The position numbers and the translations under genes were made by a program. The notes beneath the pieces were generated by a model that was given only the letters and a program-made list of their open reading frames with translations, made no database searches and was not told where the DNA came from. Positions 11,335 to 23,194 of a DNA stretch of 64,000 nt are shown here, one piece after another. The stretch covers positions 19,127,839 through 19,191,838 of the forward strand of contig CM038465.1 of assembly GCA_021464415.1 (NCBI GenBank), read 5' to 3'. The DNA comes from Lonicera japonica (Eukaryota > Streptophyta > Magnoliopsida > Dipsacales > Caprifoliaceae). Each line of letters starts with the position of its first letter. Positions within the stretch are counted from its first letter, which is position 1.

Positions 11335-14300
11335 TGTAATATCCCCTTGGTTAATTCGATGTTAATCACGTTCTTTAATCGCGCTTAAGTCAAATTCTAG
11401 CTTGGAGTGGTCATTTTTAATTTAGAGTGCTTTTTGATTATTCGGACACTTTGTGCAAGTCACGTTAGTCATATTACACACTCTTGTAGGCTCAAAATGC
11501 ACTTCGGGTAGCCGCAACAAAGTTTGGGGCGCTAACGACAAGAATTGGAGATTTCGGTGTTCGAAATTCATTTGTTTGATTTGGAATCTTAACTATTGTA
11601 TTGTGGCCTGTCCCTTAGTCATTTACACCTCCATATATCCCTCTTTTATGTCCTAATACTTTTCCAAAGCATTGGATCGAGTTAGGAAGAATTATCCCAA
11701 ATCTAGCCTTATCGTGAGTTCTTTAAAATTCTGACACAGCTGTAGTATTTTGGTCATAACTTCTTCATATGATGTCCAGATGGACCCCCATTTGCACCAT
11801 TGGAAACGTAATTTGATTATCTATATCTTTGGCATTTTTCTTGAGTCCAAATTCCTGCATCTTCAAGGTCAATGCAGCAGCCAAAGCCAACAATATACTG
11901 TTTTCCAGAACAGCATGCTGTTGGAGATGCCTAAATAAAGCTGTGGGGATTGTCCCGAAATAGCCTAGGGAAATCATGATGTCCATAATAATAGCATGTT
12001 GTTGTCCCTGGGCATTAGATATTTATTTCTTTTCTTCCCCTTTTCTCTTCATTTTTCTCTTATTTCGAGCCATACACTTCCCCCACTTTTAAGATGATTC
12101 TAGAGACAAAATAAGAGGATATTTTTTAGGGTTTTGATGATTTTTTCATCATAAACCATGATTTGAGCCCCAAAACTTGATCTTCATCACTGTTCATCAT
12201 CTTGTACCTCCATTTCCTCCATTGCAGCTCAAGGGAAAACTTGTAGCTTGGAGGATTTGCCATCAATTCTTCTCCCAACACTTCAAGCTTGTGGATTATC
12301 ATATTTTAAGGTGGGAACACATACTAATACTAAAACCTTGATTTTAACTTTTGCTTGTTGCAATAGAGATTTTTCTCAAAATGGGAGATTTTCATGAAAG
12401 CCCTAGGTTGGGTAGTATGCGTGTGGGTTAGGCTAGTCTAATCTTCCATTGGTGGTTGATACTAGTTTATTATCACTTTATTTACATGATTGAACAATTA
12501 ATTTTATGATTTAGCTTACACAATCGAAGATTTATACTAAACCCACTATGTAATGAATGTGTGAACTAGGAATTGGGGAATTCGAGATTTACACTTAATT
12601 GATGATGGATTATGCCTTAGAACCACTTGATATACTTGATTAAACATATAGATACACATGCATGTCTATATATGGAGGTTTTGTTAAAAATCCCCAAATG
12701 CGCAAACTAGTCTTAACTAGTTTTAGATTCATTGAGATGATAAATTATACTTAATATGTTGGAGATACACCCTAGATGTGTAATAATCCAAATCGTTAGG
12801 GTGTGGGTTGCCATAGTGGTAATTGAAGGAAATTATTGTACCGTAATTACACCGAATAGGTGGGAAAAGTAAAGTTTAACTTGTTAGGGTGATATCTATG
12901 CTTAAAAAAAATTGTGGGCCTTAATGATATGCGCAACACATGCTTTAAGGTGTATAACATCAATAGTGTATAAATTGGTCATTAAACACGAATAATGGAG
13001 TAACGATGAGATCATAGTTACAATTTATTTTGTTGGCTTAATACATGAGTTGTATACGTTAATTACATATGTGTGATTGGTTGTGTAGGGTTTATATGTG
13101 TTGATAATAATGTTGTAACATCTATGTTATATATACATGTTATTGATTGGTGTTTTGGCCCAATTATTTATATGGACACTGATTCTAAGGTTGTAGGCTT
13201 ACCAAGGAGGGTTGTAACCCCACCACATGATTGGGTTGTAACCCATTGAGCGTGGTTATAGTCGTTATGATTGAGTATCGATACTAGTTGTGGGTTGTAG
13301 CCCTAACTGATTTAGGGTTGTAGCCCTATATTGTGTGGTTGTAGCCGTCAGTCTATGTTATCATATTGAGGTATATTGCCTTCTCGCCAATGAGTATTTG
13401 TAATCCTGCGTTAAGTAGCTTCCTTGTCTTACGGATTAGTTAGTGTGGCTCTATCAACAGGACTGTGTGTTCTAAGAAGTTATAGCCCTACACTTAGGTG
13501 AAAGATCCTAAGGTAGTTTTGTCCTTGGGGGAACTTGCTTGTATGGGTGTTCTTCTTGTTAACTATTTAAAGCGTAGTCTCCTGGAAAATGTCTTGCATG
13601 GGTTTAACTCCAAATGAATTACAAGTTAAGACCAAGTCCCTGGGTAGTTTGCTCACGTGGACGAGACATGATTAGTTTAGAGTTTGGGGTCCTTTGGGAA
13701 CCGATGTTCTAAGCATAGTGACCGCGGGGTGTAAGCTTGAGGCTTTATACAAGAGATATGACGATTTGATATTTATATACTTATTGCTTTTATGGTTGAT
13801 TGTATCATATCTTTTTCTTATTATCTTTACTAGTGTGATTACGTTAGGATTATTATATGACAAGCGCTACATATGAAAATTGACTACGGAGGTTGGATAT
13901 ATAATATACATAAATGATTCACGATTAAAGTGGAATTATAAAGCATGTACGTAAATATATCTACTAAGTTGTGGGTGTGTGGCTGATTCTCATATTGTAC
14001 AAATATTCATAATGAACTATGAACAAAGTGGAAACGTTATATATACTTTGCTTATAATTACAAACTGTCAGTATAAGTATGGGATGGTTATGGGATAGTG
14101 TTGACATAGAATGTAAAGTGCTGATTCACGCATTAGAACAAATCCATCTTAACATGATGAACCATATGAAGCTAGAAAGATGTAGATTCATAAAGAGGGT
14201 TGTAGCTATGGAACTGTAAGGGCGAGATTGGTTAGTAAGTAGAGTAGTTTCCAGTGTCTAGGATGGGAATCCTAGTGGGGTTTGGCATGCATGTGTGAGT

Positions 14301-14918
14301 GTGTGGATTGTATTGCATTACTTTCATAATACTACGTTATACTAAAGTACTTACTTTCTATAAAAGTTGCACGTGCCTTTATATGCAATGTATATTTTCT
14401 ATTCAGAATTATGTAATTCCCACTCAGCCCGGATTTGGCTCATCCCATTTTCTAATAGTTTTGCAGGTTAGGGTTCGGGGATTGGAGCGTGATATATTTG
14501 TCTAGAAGCCTCTAATATCTAGAGACCTTTTGTAGTTCTTAGATTAAGGACTATATTGTATAATCATTTTTCTATGTAAAACCACTTGTATTTATAAATG
14601 AACTTTGGAACTATTTAAGTAAAGGATGTCTAAAGGGGCTTGTGTACATATCTTTATATGTGGAGTTACTTCACCACTTGGTTGAACATTGGATTAATTT
14701 GAATGAAAATAATTAAAAGGTTTTACAAGGTGGTTTATTACTTAAACGAACTCCACATATTGAACTTTTCCAAAATGGAATTTTGTTTGGATCATACTTT
14801 ATTTAAGAAAAGTTTTTGTAAGATGTGATTTTATATTTTAAACCCACCGTCGCGCATGGCATCCGTGATTAACTGGGTCCCGGACATGAAAATCTTGAAA
14901 TGGGATTCAGAGCGCACA
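11335..14918 (+). mobile_element. Solo long gypsy LTR 'C' (3584 bp)
   Basis: Begins TGTAATATCCCC and ends GCGCACA. GTTTAGT occurs directly before (11328-11334) and directly after (14919-14925), so a target duplication is present; the expected 5 bp is extended to 7 by chance or by end variation. Family blocks are 'cataacttcttcat' (11756), AAG|GTGGGAACAC (12310/12311), 'cactcagcccggatttggct' (14420) and TTTTGCAG|G (14466), ending with 'gtgattaactgggtcccgga' (14865). The middle has repeated 'gggttgtagccct' words at 13200-13350. It lies inside the hAT-type element. Small frames (11453, 11750, 13694, 14299) are not genes. Confidence 0.87.
11909..11922 (+). promoter_or_regulatory. GCATGC-cored palindrome in LTR C U3
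   Basis: AACAGCATGCTGTT is a perfect 14-bp palindrome. A related half-copy, AGCATGTTGTTG, occurs near 11992. It occupies the position taken by different palindromes in LTRs A, B, D and E. Confidence 0.45.
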
Positions 14919-15278
14919 GTTTAGTGTAGTTAAGAGGGGAGGAGCTACGGTTTAAAAAACATATAGAAGAATGGTATTGTAAGAATGAAAGGAAAGAAGA
15001 ACATCTTTTTCTACTAAAGGAGGAATTCAATTAAAGAGAGTATTTTCATGGAGGAAGACGCCTTTAAACAGACGGCATTGTTTTGCTAATTTTCTTTATT
15101 TATATTTTTTTTAAAAAGGACCCAAAATGGATTAATCCTGACTGGAGGATTAACCCGATTTTTAGACCGATTTTTTAAAAGTCGATTTCTTCAAGAGAAT
15201 AAGCCTATTCTCCAACATTCCTACAAGATTATGGATTAATCCCCGATTAATCTCGACTTTTAGAACACTGATTTATAC

Positions 15279-16747
15279 TCATCTCTAGTGGCCTTTATCC
15301 ATCATCATAAAAAAATACTTTTCAAAGTAAAATAATTACAAAAAATGGTAACGTACTATGCCCCTTTTTTTCATTTTGGTCACTCTAATATTTTCTTTTT
15401 TTTACCGTAAAATATATTGTACTCTTAATTTTTTGCACCGTTTATATTCCAATTTCCCAAATGTATCGAAATCACAAACATACAAGTCAAATTATTAAAA
15501 ATGGCATAAGTCACACTATACGTTTTGACTTTCCATTGAATTTATTTCTTTAAGTGGTGTGGTTGAATTTTTTTTCTCAAAAAGTAAATAAGGGTGCGAA
15601 GAAAAAGGGTGGTTGAGTAGACATGCTATTCCATGAAAGCCGACCAGAAGTTTACTCGGCCACTTGAAGGCATATAAGGAAGTTGAAAGGAAAGTGAATC
15701 AAATTCAAATATGCCAAAAGGATAATTATGGGAGTTGACCTTGGACATATGTCTACCTTATTTGTATTTGTTTTCTAATCAAACACACCATATTTAATCT
15801 TGTAAACCCTAATTCTATATGCTATAGGAGAGAGGTACACTAATTCGAATATCTCAGACAAAGAATTCTCATTTATTGGGTGGGGGAATCATGCTAAAAA
15901 AAATCTCTATATTGTAGGCGAGTGATTATTTTTCATTTCTCATTATCAATATGCACTATACTCTAGCACGTTCATTCATCATTTTGTGCAACTAATCCAC
16001 GAATTTGTTGACCACACAATAAAGAAGGATGAGGACATCTATTAAAATAAGCATGAAATGAAGAGTATGACTCAACCTTTTATTGAACTTCTCATAAAAA
16101 TCAATTGTTTTTACTATCATTTTTTATCTTTTTATGAGATGGAGTCTTAAAGTAACAAAAAATGATGGAGCATTACAAAAATTTTGTAATTTAGTCTTTT
16201 GCTACTCCAACAGATAATTAGATATACTATTAGAATTATGAAAGTTTTATTATTTCTTTATGATTAAAACCTTAAAATTAGTTTCAATATCCCCTCTTAT
16301 ACTTAATATGGAGATTTGGAGACAAGTAATCATTCAGTCACTCAAAGGCAAAATATGGCATTAAATGCAACTCCTTAAAATAAGCAGAGCACTTTTTAGA
16401 CTTGCGTTTTTTCTTAAATTCCATACTATACAAATTGTTTTAGTAAATTGATGAATTGTAAATGCTTATATTTAAAAATTAATTTATGTAACCCGTTCTT
16501 TATCCGTGATGTCTTATCTAATTGGAATCTTTAATCTCCGTTAACCTTATAAAAGGGTGGTGTTATTTTCATCCCACTCAATTGATCACTTCTAGCTAAT
16601 TAATTGTGCATTAACATTAACCACTCTTCTTCCTCAAATTTAAGAGTGATAATACAAAAGTTATCACAAAAAAATTTTGGGTTTAGATTCGGAATTCAGA
16701 TTTAAAAGTGATAACACAAAAGTCGTCATAATATTTTTTTGGAATTA
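15279..16747. other. AT-rich intergenic DNA
   Basis: No gene is seen. A TATAAAAGG-like site is present at 16548 and a degenerate pair of 'gtgataayacaaaagty' words at 16646 and 16708. Nothing downstream can be called a transcript because LTR sequence begins at about 16748. Confidence 0.4.
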
Positions 16748-16940
16748 TATGTCTTGCATTGGTATAACTCCAAATGAACTACAAGTTAGGACCAAGTTCA
16801 TGGGCGGTTTGCTCACTTGGAGGACACAAGATTAGTTTAGGGCCTACGGTCCTTCGGAACCTAAGGTCTAGACCTAGAACACTACGGGGTGTGCGCTCGG
16901 GGCTTTATACTAGAGATATGAGATTGTTGACCCTTACTTG

Positions 16941-17015
<75 letters not shown>

Positions 17016-17440
17016 GAAATCATATCTCTGGTTATTATTATATACTTCTTGTGTTGATATTATTGCCGACCAATGAGATTTTTGGCGGACTAGAATGCTA
17101 TCTCTTGAGGCATAAGGCCAGATTGCATAATGTGCATAAATAACTAATAATTGAAGTGGCAAGACTGAACAAGGGAGTATAGACTTAATCGTTACTATGA
17201 TGATACGTGGCTTTTGATTCCATAATGTACTTAATGATAAAGTGGAAATCAATAGTAAGATGGCTAATGATGGATGACATATAACTTAAGAAGTTAATAA
17301 GTTTCCCATATGTGAATCTTGGAGGTAGTTGAGGATGTATGAGTAACATTTCCTAATTTAAGGAACACTAGAATGGTATGAAAAACCTTAGCAAGGCTAT
17401 AAATTTTGTATAAGATATTTATTGGTGGGTTTTCCACTGT
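16748..17440 (+). mobile_element. Fragment of a C-type long gypsy LTR
   Basis: Aligns by eye with 13590-13800 of LTR C: 'tgtcttgcat', 'aactccaaatgaa', 'acaagttaggaccaagt', 'ggggctttatac' and 'agagatatga' occur in the same order. Both LTR ends are missing. It abuts the Tat tandem array. A 76-bp TTA/TTG microsatellite lies inside it and creates artefactual Leu-rich and Asn-rich frames. Confidence 0.7.
16941..17016. repeat. TTA/TTG compound microsatellite
   Basis: About 15 TTA units pass cleanly into about 11 TTG units. The poly-Leu and poly-Asn frames over it are artefacts. Confidence 0.95.
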
Positions 17441-17461
17441 AGATGGTTGTTTATAAATTGC

Positions 17462-17820
17462 CAGATTATACTCCCACGGGCAGGGGTGTATCCCATAGGC
17501 ATGGAAGGTTTTGTTAACGATTCTGATTAGGTGTTGAGCTGATATACTCCCATCGGTAAGGACAGTTCTGTCAACGATTCTAATTTCGTGTTAAGCTGGT
17601 GTACTCCCACTGGTAGGGACAGTTCTATCAACTGTTCTAATTGGGGTGTTAGCTGGTGTACTTTCATTGATAGGGACGGTTCTATCAACGATTCTGATTG
17701 GGGTGTTGAGCTGCTATACTCCCATCAGTAGGGATGATTCTATCAACGATTTTGATTATGGTGTTGAGCTGATGTCTATCATCGGTAGGGATGGTTATAT
17801 CAACGATTCCGATTAGGTTA
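17462..17820 (-). repeat. About 58-bp tandem array of a Tat-like 3' UTR
   Basis: Six or so copies of a unit built on 'tactcccatcggtaggga', 'ttctatcaacgattctgatt' and 'ggtgttgagctg'. The first unit ('tactcccacgggcagggg') is the inverse of the 26-bp array units at 408-939, which ties the two regions to one family in opposite orientation. The 17685-17954 frame is an artefact. Confidence 0.85.
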
Positions 17821-17859
17821 GCTTGAAAGGGTGAAGGTATGTGGTCTGGTGGGGGATAT

Positions 17860-18300
17860 GATGGTTGATGGTCTACTAGAGACATTGTTTTGGTTTGAGA
17901 GGTTACAACGGATGGTCTGCTGGGAATATTGCTTTGGCTTGATTGGAGATCCACTGGGGATATGATGATTCATGGTCTGCTAGAGACATTGTTCTGGTTA
18001 AGGAAGGTTGGTGATTTATTGAGGATATGATGGTTAATGATCTGCTGAGGAAATGAGAGTTCCTACTGGTTAGGATAAAGGCTGAGGGTTGGAGATCTGC
18101 TGGGGATATGATGATTGATGGTCTGCTGGGGATATAATGAATCATATTGGCTAGGATAAAGGTTGAGGGTTGGAGATCGGCTGGAGATATGATGCTTGAT
18201 GGTCTACTGAGGATATGATGAATCCTACTGGCTAGGATAAAGGATGAGGGTTGGAGATCTGCTGGAGATATGATGATGCAGTGCTGAGATGTAAGGAATT
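17860..18300 (-). repeat. Degenerate approx. 70-bp tandem array
   Basis: Repeats of 'ggagatctgctggggatatgatgattgatg' pieces with 'actggctaggataaagg' and 'gagggttgg'. Inverted relatives occupy 1-407. The open frame 17903-18427 reads through it on the reverse strand as a Ser/Pro/Ile-rich repeat protein and is most likely an artefact. Confidence 0.75.
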
Positions 18301-19284
18301 GATGATATGTTGAGGTGATGAAAGTTGATAATTTGCTGAGGGGATGAAAGTCTCTAAACAGATATAGAGAGGTAGAGATATAAAGTTCTGGTGTGATATC
18401 TTTTTTCTGAAAAAAAAACAAGAACATTTGGTTAGCTTCTTTTTTTCTTGAGAAAATATCGAGTTACGTTCTCTCAATTCTCGAACCTCTTGCATGAGTT
18501 TTTGGACTTTGCCTCTTACTTTGCTTCCGCGGCATTTTTCTCATGTCACTAAGGTAAAATTTTGGTTATTATTTTTTGACTTTGTGAGAGGAGAATTTTT
18601 TGTGTGACTGCATCGTTTTTTGTTTTTCGATACCTTTATTCCTCCTTAATTGTTTGCAAGCTTTTTTTATGCAACTTATTTGTTTTTCTTTAGCATGGTC
18701 AGCAGCCTTCCTCACCCGAGACGTAGCCCTGGGCTTTTTAGCCTAGTTGTCCCTCTTAGTGTGGCTCTCGCTGTCATCTTTTCCTCTTCTATTTTTTCAA
18801 TATTCTTTTGGCACTATAGGATTTATCCTCTTTTTTACTCTTTCAATTTTTTCTTGTACCCACTTTATTCCTTCTCACTTTGTCAGGTTTTCTGAGCATC
18901 GTCGTCCTTGGATTTGAGAATGTTTGCTTTAGAAGTTTACATTTAACATCGCCGCGTTGTGTTTGTGATTTTTGGCTTAAGAACCTTTGAAAGCGTATAT
19001 TGAAAACTTCTTAAAAGAGAAGAAGCTAGGCTAAAAGCCCTTTTTATGGGGTTTGATCCCCGCGTACCAATTGTAAGATTCCAATCTTTCTTTAACTTTC
19101 TCTTATATATCTTTAAATGGGGCTTTTTTTGGTTTGTGGAGAGGGTTTGGGTTTGCTGTAGAAAGGGTTTTGGTATGTGACTGTAGAAATGGATTGACTT
19201 ATGGAAAGGGCTTTGGCTTGTACCTATAGAAAGGGCTTTGGAATGGTGCCTATGGAAAAGGCTTGGGATTTGCCTGTAGAAATG
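18301..19284 (-). other. Tat-like internal 3' region
   Basis: No gene is supported. 18720-18895 ('gtagccctgggc', 'gtgtggctctc', 'tactctttcaattttttct') matches in order 57200-57340 of the other Tat-like region. In both places the array lies to the left, so the two regions are the same part of related elements in the same orientation. The LTR expected to the left is missing here, replaced by the LTR fragment at 16748. Confidence 0.55.
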
Positions 19285-19610
19285 GCTTTAGATTCTCTAT
19301 ATGATTCGACTCTCTGAGAGAAAATGTGATGTAATTCGACTCCCTGAGAGGAATTATGAAGTGATTCGACTCTCTGTGAGGAATTGTGATGTAATTCGAC
19401 TCTCTAAGAGGAATTATGATGTGATTTGCCTCTTTAGGAGGGCTTGTGAAGTGATTTGACTCTCTGGGAGAAATTTTGATGTAATCCGACTCTCTGGGAG
19501 AAAATGTGATATGATTTGCCTCTTTAAGAGGGTTTATGAAGTGATTTGACTCTCTGGGAGGACATGTGATTGTGTTTTGCCTCTCTGGGAGGGCTTATGA
19601 AGTGATCTTA
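19285..19610. repeat. About 30-bp tandem array
   Basis: About ten copies of 'gtgatgtaattcgactctct' plus 'gagaggaatta', with variants 'gatttgcctcttt' and 'ctgggaggac'. The sequence style ('ctctgggagg') echoes the array at 56080-56640. Confidence 0.85.
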
Positions 19611-20288
19611 TCGTGATGATCGAGAGTGCGTTGATTTGGCGTTGTGATAGTGGTGTGACTAATCATCGAGGTATACATCGGGATGCAGTAATATAGCCTG
19701 TCTGGTAGGTCATAGAGCCTAATGCTTATCTGTTGCGCGATACAGTTATGCAAGTGTTCATGTGTATGTCAAATGCCATACTTTCCTAAATTTTAAGAAT
19801 TCGTATACTTCTTAAATCATCGTACCATGTTTTGAAAACTTAATTTTGAAAAAAGTCGTGAATCTTGCATTTCTTGATTTATGAAGTATGTTATACTACT
19901 GGAAATTATATAAGTGCAGATGTATGCATGCAAGACCGAACATTTTTCGAGAATATAGCAATACTAAAAAGGCAAATATTGATTTATGGCTGATTTAGTG
20001 AGTGTGCAGTGACAAGAGAAATTGAGTGCTTCCGTCTTGCGATTCAGCTGATATTACGTCATGCTTCCATCTTGACAAGTTGCTAACTTCTTCTTGATTT
20101 TCTATGAGCTTATCCGAGTCCATGTGCGTTGCTACCCTTTACTCCTACCCTCAGTCTTAGGAGGCTTACCGATAATCTTCAAAGGTAGAATTTCTGATTC
20201 TGCTGATAGGACGACCATGGGGTTGTGATGGTGTGGGTTAAGCCACCCTCAGTGCGAATGATAAATGGAGAGGCTAATCTTGGGGGAG
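19611..20288. other. Non-coding flank of the copia insertion
   Basis: No gene is seen. The sequence continues from the Tat-like region up to the copia target site CTGTT. Confidence 0.4.
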
Positions 20289-20293
20289 CTGTT

Positions 20294-21623
20294 TGAAAGA
20301 GATATGTCCTAGGACTATTCATAGATTATGATTTTAACTTGGATATCTTACGCTTATTGTTATTAATAAAGTTTATTTCATTTTACTTTATATTCTCTTG
20401 TAAATAATATATATTAATACTAGTTCATCAACCACGTGACTTGATTGTGGAATGCTAGTAATGTTATAATAATATTATTTAGATGTCCCTAATCATGTGT
20501 CAATAACCTAGGATCACATTGATATAATGATTAGAGTATGGGTCAGCTGATGACTATGTTCCACAAGTCATGGATATGGAGATATCAAGCTGAACACACA
20601 AATACTTGTTGTAGAACAAAGTATTGGACCGACCCGCTTTGGGGAGACTGAAAGGAGTGTTACAAAATGTCATCAGTGATGTTCCCCATTTATGATATCG
20701 TATTTTCCTCAGACCTGAGATCGCCATGGTTACCAACATAGGGATTAGCATGTCAGGCATTATCAAACGTTGCTCTTGACCGAGTAATTATAAAGATGAT
20801 GATCGAGCATACTATGAACTATGTAGAGGTATGTGGTTGATCAAGATGGGATTTGTCACTCTCATATAATGAGAGAGATATCTTTGGGCCCCTTGATAAG
20901 TATAATTAATATCTGCATGGCCATGCACAAATGAGATGTCATTTGTTTTAGATTAATTATACTTAGAGATCAAGAAATAAAGATTGAATTATACAAGAAT
21001 GACACTTGCCTAGTCTTGTGTTCAATCTACATATCGATTGACAAAAGGAGTTAATAGGTGAAATATCAATTTAAGGTTGTGTTGTTTTGACCATTATACC
21101 CTTTGGGTAATAGTAATGTTTTACTAGAGACCGCTTACTATTCGTATAATAAAACGGGCTTTTAATTATACTGCCAAAGAGTATAAACCTACAGGGTCGC
21201 ACACCAAAACGAGTTGGATCAAAACGAATTGAAAAATGGGCCAAGTTGGACTTGGGCCTAATTCGTTTTGTTGTTTAGGGTTTCTCACTAGGGTTCCCCT
21301 TTAAAAGGGACCGTCGTTCCTCTTGGCCGTCTAAGAGAGAAAAAGAGGCAGAGTACGAAATAGGTGTGAGAACCCTAAAGGCGCTAGTACACCAAGCAAG
21401 GATCCGCTCTCGTTCGTGTGTGCATACCGTAGAGGCGTTGTATCATCAACGCTAGAACGATAACAACAAAAGGTTATGTCCACTGTGTTCATCATCTTTA
21501 ATTCGAATCTCATATAATGTATGTCTTCTATCGATTTTTATTGAACAGTATAGATCATATGGTTTAATGATTAGTGCATAAATTAGTGTATGTGATGCAT
21601 GATTACTGCCCTAATTCCCTACA
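20294..21623 (+). repeat. 5' LTR of the copia element
   Basis: Starts TGAAAGAGATATGTCC and ends TTCCCTACA. It directly precedes the primer-binding site. Small frames on either strand (for example 20554-20766) also occur in the 3' LTR and have no support as genes. Confidence 0.97.
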
Positions 21624-21624
21624 G

Positions 21625-21636
21625 TGGGATCAGAGC
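21625..21636 (+). other. Primer-binding site of the copia element
   Basis: TGGGATCAGAGC, one base different from the usual initiator-Met site TGGTATCAGAGC, one base after the LTR end. Confidence 0.85.
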
Positions 21637-23194
21637 GAGGTTATTTACTGTTCTTTAATTTTCGATCATGATTATAGTCGTTTTATAACTTGAAGATCTG
21701 TTCTTGTTTAAATTTCGATTTATATCATATTCAGATTTTAGTATCATGCTAGGTTTTATTAATATCGATTAATGGGTTAATTGTTTTCTGTAGCATGTTT
21801 CTGTTTTCGTTAATCAGTTTGCATACACGATATGTCCTTTTATAATCTGATTAATATAGATCTGATATGTCAAAAAAAAACGTGGTTACTGGATGACTGT
21901 TATCGACATGTTCATGATTCTGTTAAGCATGTTTCGATTAGGGTTCATGTTTTGGTATTGTTATTCGATTAGGATCTTTATGCTGTCATGATTTTAATTC
22001 CGCAATTATCATACAAGCATATCAGAACCGTTCTGTTAGGGTTTACGCAATCGTTATAGACCTGATAAGATCACGTCTATAGGGTTCTTCACGATTAATT
22101 TGATTAATGAGTTCGGGCAGATTAATATGATTAATCTAGACGAATCTGTCTAACAAGATTAGATACGTTTCTGGAGAAAATAATTTGAAATCGTTCAAAT
22201 TCTCCACTGTGTCAGCGGGACCGCCACTGGGGTGTTCCCCCCCCCCCCCCCCAACCCCGCTTGGGGCGCTGCCCCAAACCCGCGGGGGCGCTGCCCCTCA
22301 ACCCCTTAGTGTTTATTTAATAATTGATTAAATTAAATTTTCGCATTTATGTGTATGCAATGTGTTATGTTATGGGATAATACTAACTTGCAGGGTTATA
22401 ATTTATAGTGATATAGTATGGCCAAACTAAATACGGCCTGCGTGTCTTCTTGTTTTTATTGTAATATATAAATACGGTCTGCGTGTCGTTTTTTGTTTTG
22501 CAATGTAATTTTATATTACTAGTCTCTTGTATTAGGCTGTACAATTTTTGTATATTACCTCGCATAGAAGATGGAGGATCCCTTTTCACAAGAGAAGATA
22601 GCCAAGAACTTTGGAGTGTCCAAAGCTACAAAGGATGGAGAGTAAAGTTAATTAGTAGCTTTATTTCTTTGGCCATGCTATATCACATATTTATTGATTT
22701 ATGATTGTTTAAATATTATGTTGTATTATTGTGAAACTGCATATTTATGTCCCTAGAACAAATGAAATTATTTGTGCCTTTCCAACACTGATAACTATTA
22801 ATTTTATGATTATTATAGAAGACGCCTGCCAAAGCGGGGTTATCTTAGATCATCATAAATTAATAGTATGGAAGTCGAACATCCATAAGTCAGAAAAGTG
22901 TTGGTTTGATTTCACGAGGCCATCAAAATGGTTTTGGGCCTTGAGGCAAAGTGTTGAGAAGCCGAAACATAAGATGTAAAACTCAACAAACCAAGAATTG
23001 CATAGAATGTAATTAACAAATGTTGCTTACCTAATTAACAAAGTTTAAGTGAAAAGCCAAAGCTTTTTTAATACCTTGTGTAATATGGATCTTGGACCTA
23101 CTATGTCCTATTGGGATAATTGCGTGTAAGACATAGTAGGAATTTTTAAAATAAGCATATTAAATGTTTGCATATGTTATTTTGCTGTAGATAG
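21637..23194 (+). other. Copia 5' leader (non-coding)
   Basis: The leader before gag is 1.56 kb. At 22237-22252 there is a run of 16 C, followed by two GGGGCGCTGCCCC-type inverted repeats (22262-22300) that could form strong hairpins. Frames at 22383-22589, 22483-22704 and 22731-22979 lack recognisable domains. Confidence 0.7.

Larger units (their letters stand above)
10911..15270. mobile_element. hAT-type non-autonomous element with nested LTR C
   Basis: A perfect 8-bp target duplication, ATTTATAC, lies at 10903-10910 and 15271-15278. The termini are CAATGTTCTAAAAATCGACA on the left and, inverted, CAGTGTTCTAAAAGTCGAGA on the right, about 17 of 20 matching. The 8-bp TSD and CA..TG-type termini fit hAT. 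After subtracting the solo LTR (11335-14918) the element is about 770 bp, with no transposase. It must predate LTR C, which lies inside it. Confidence 0.85.

Noticed and set aside
16774..17252. Poly-Leu and poly-Asn proteins
   Set aside because: Translation of the TTA/TTG microsatellite inside an LTR fragment.
17903..18427. 174-residue reverse-strand frame rich in Ser, Pro and Ile
   Set aside because: It spans a degenerate tandem array and shows no recognisable family; most likely non-coding.
18650..18895. 81-residue hydrophobic frame
   Set aside because: T-rich retroelement sequence; the collinear region at 57200-57340 does not encode the same peptide.
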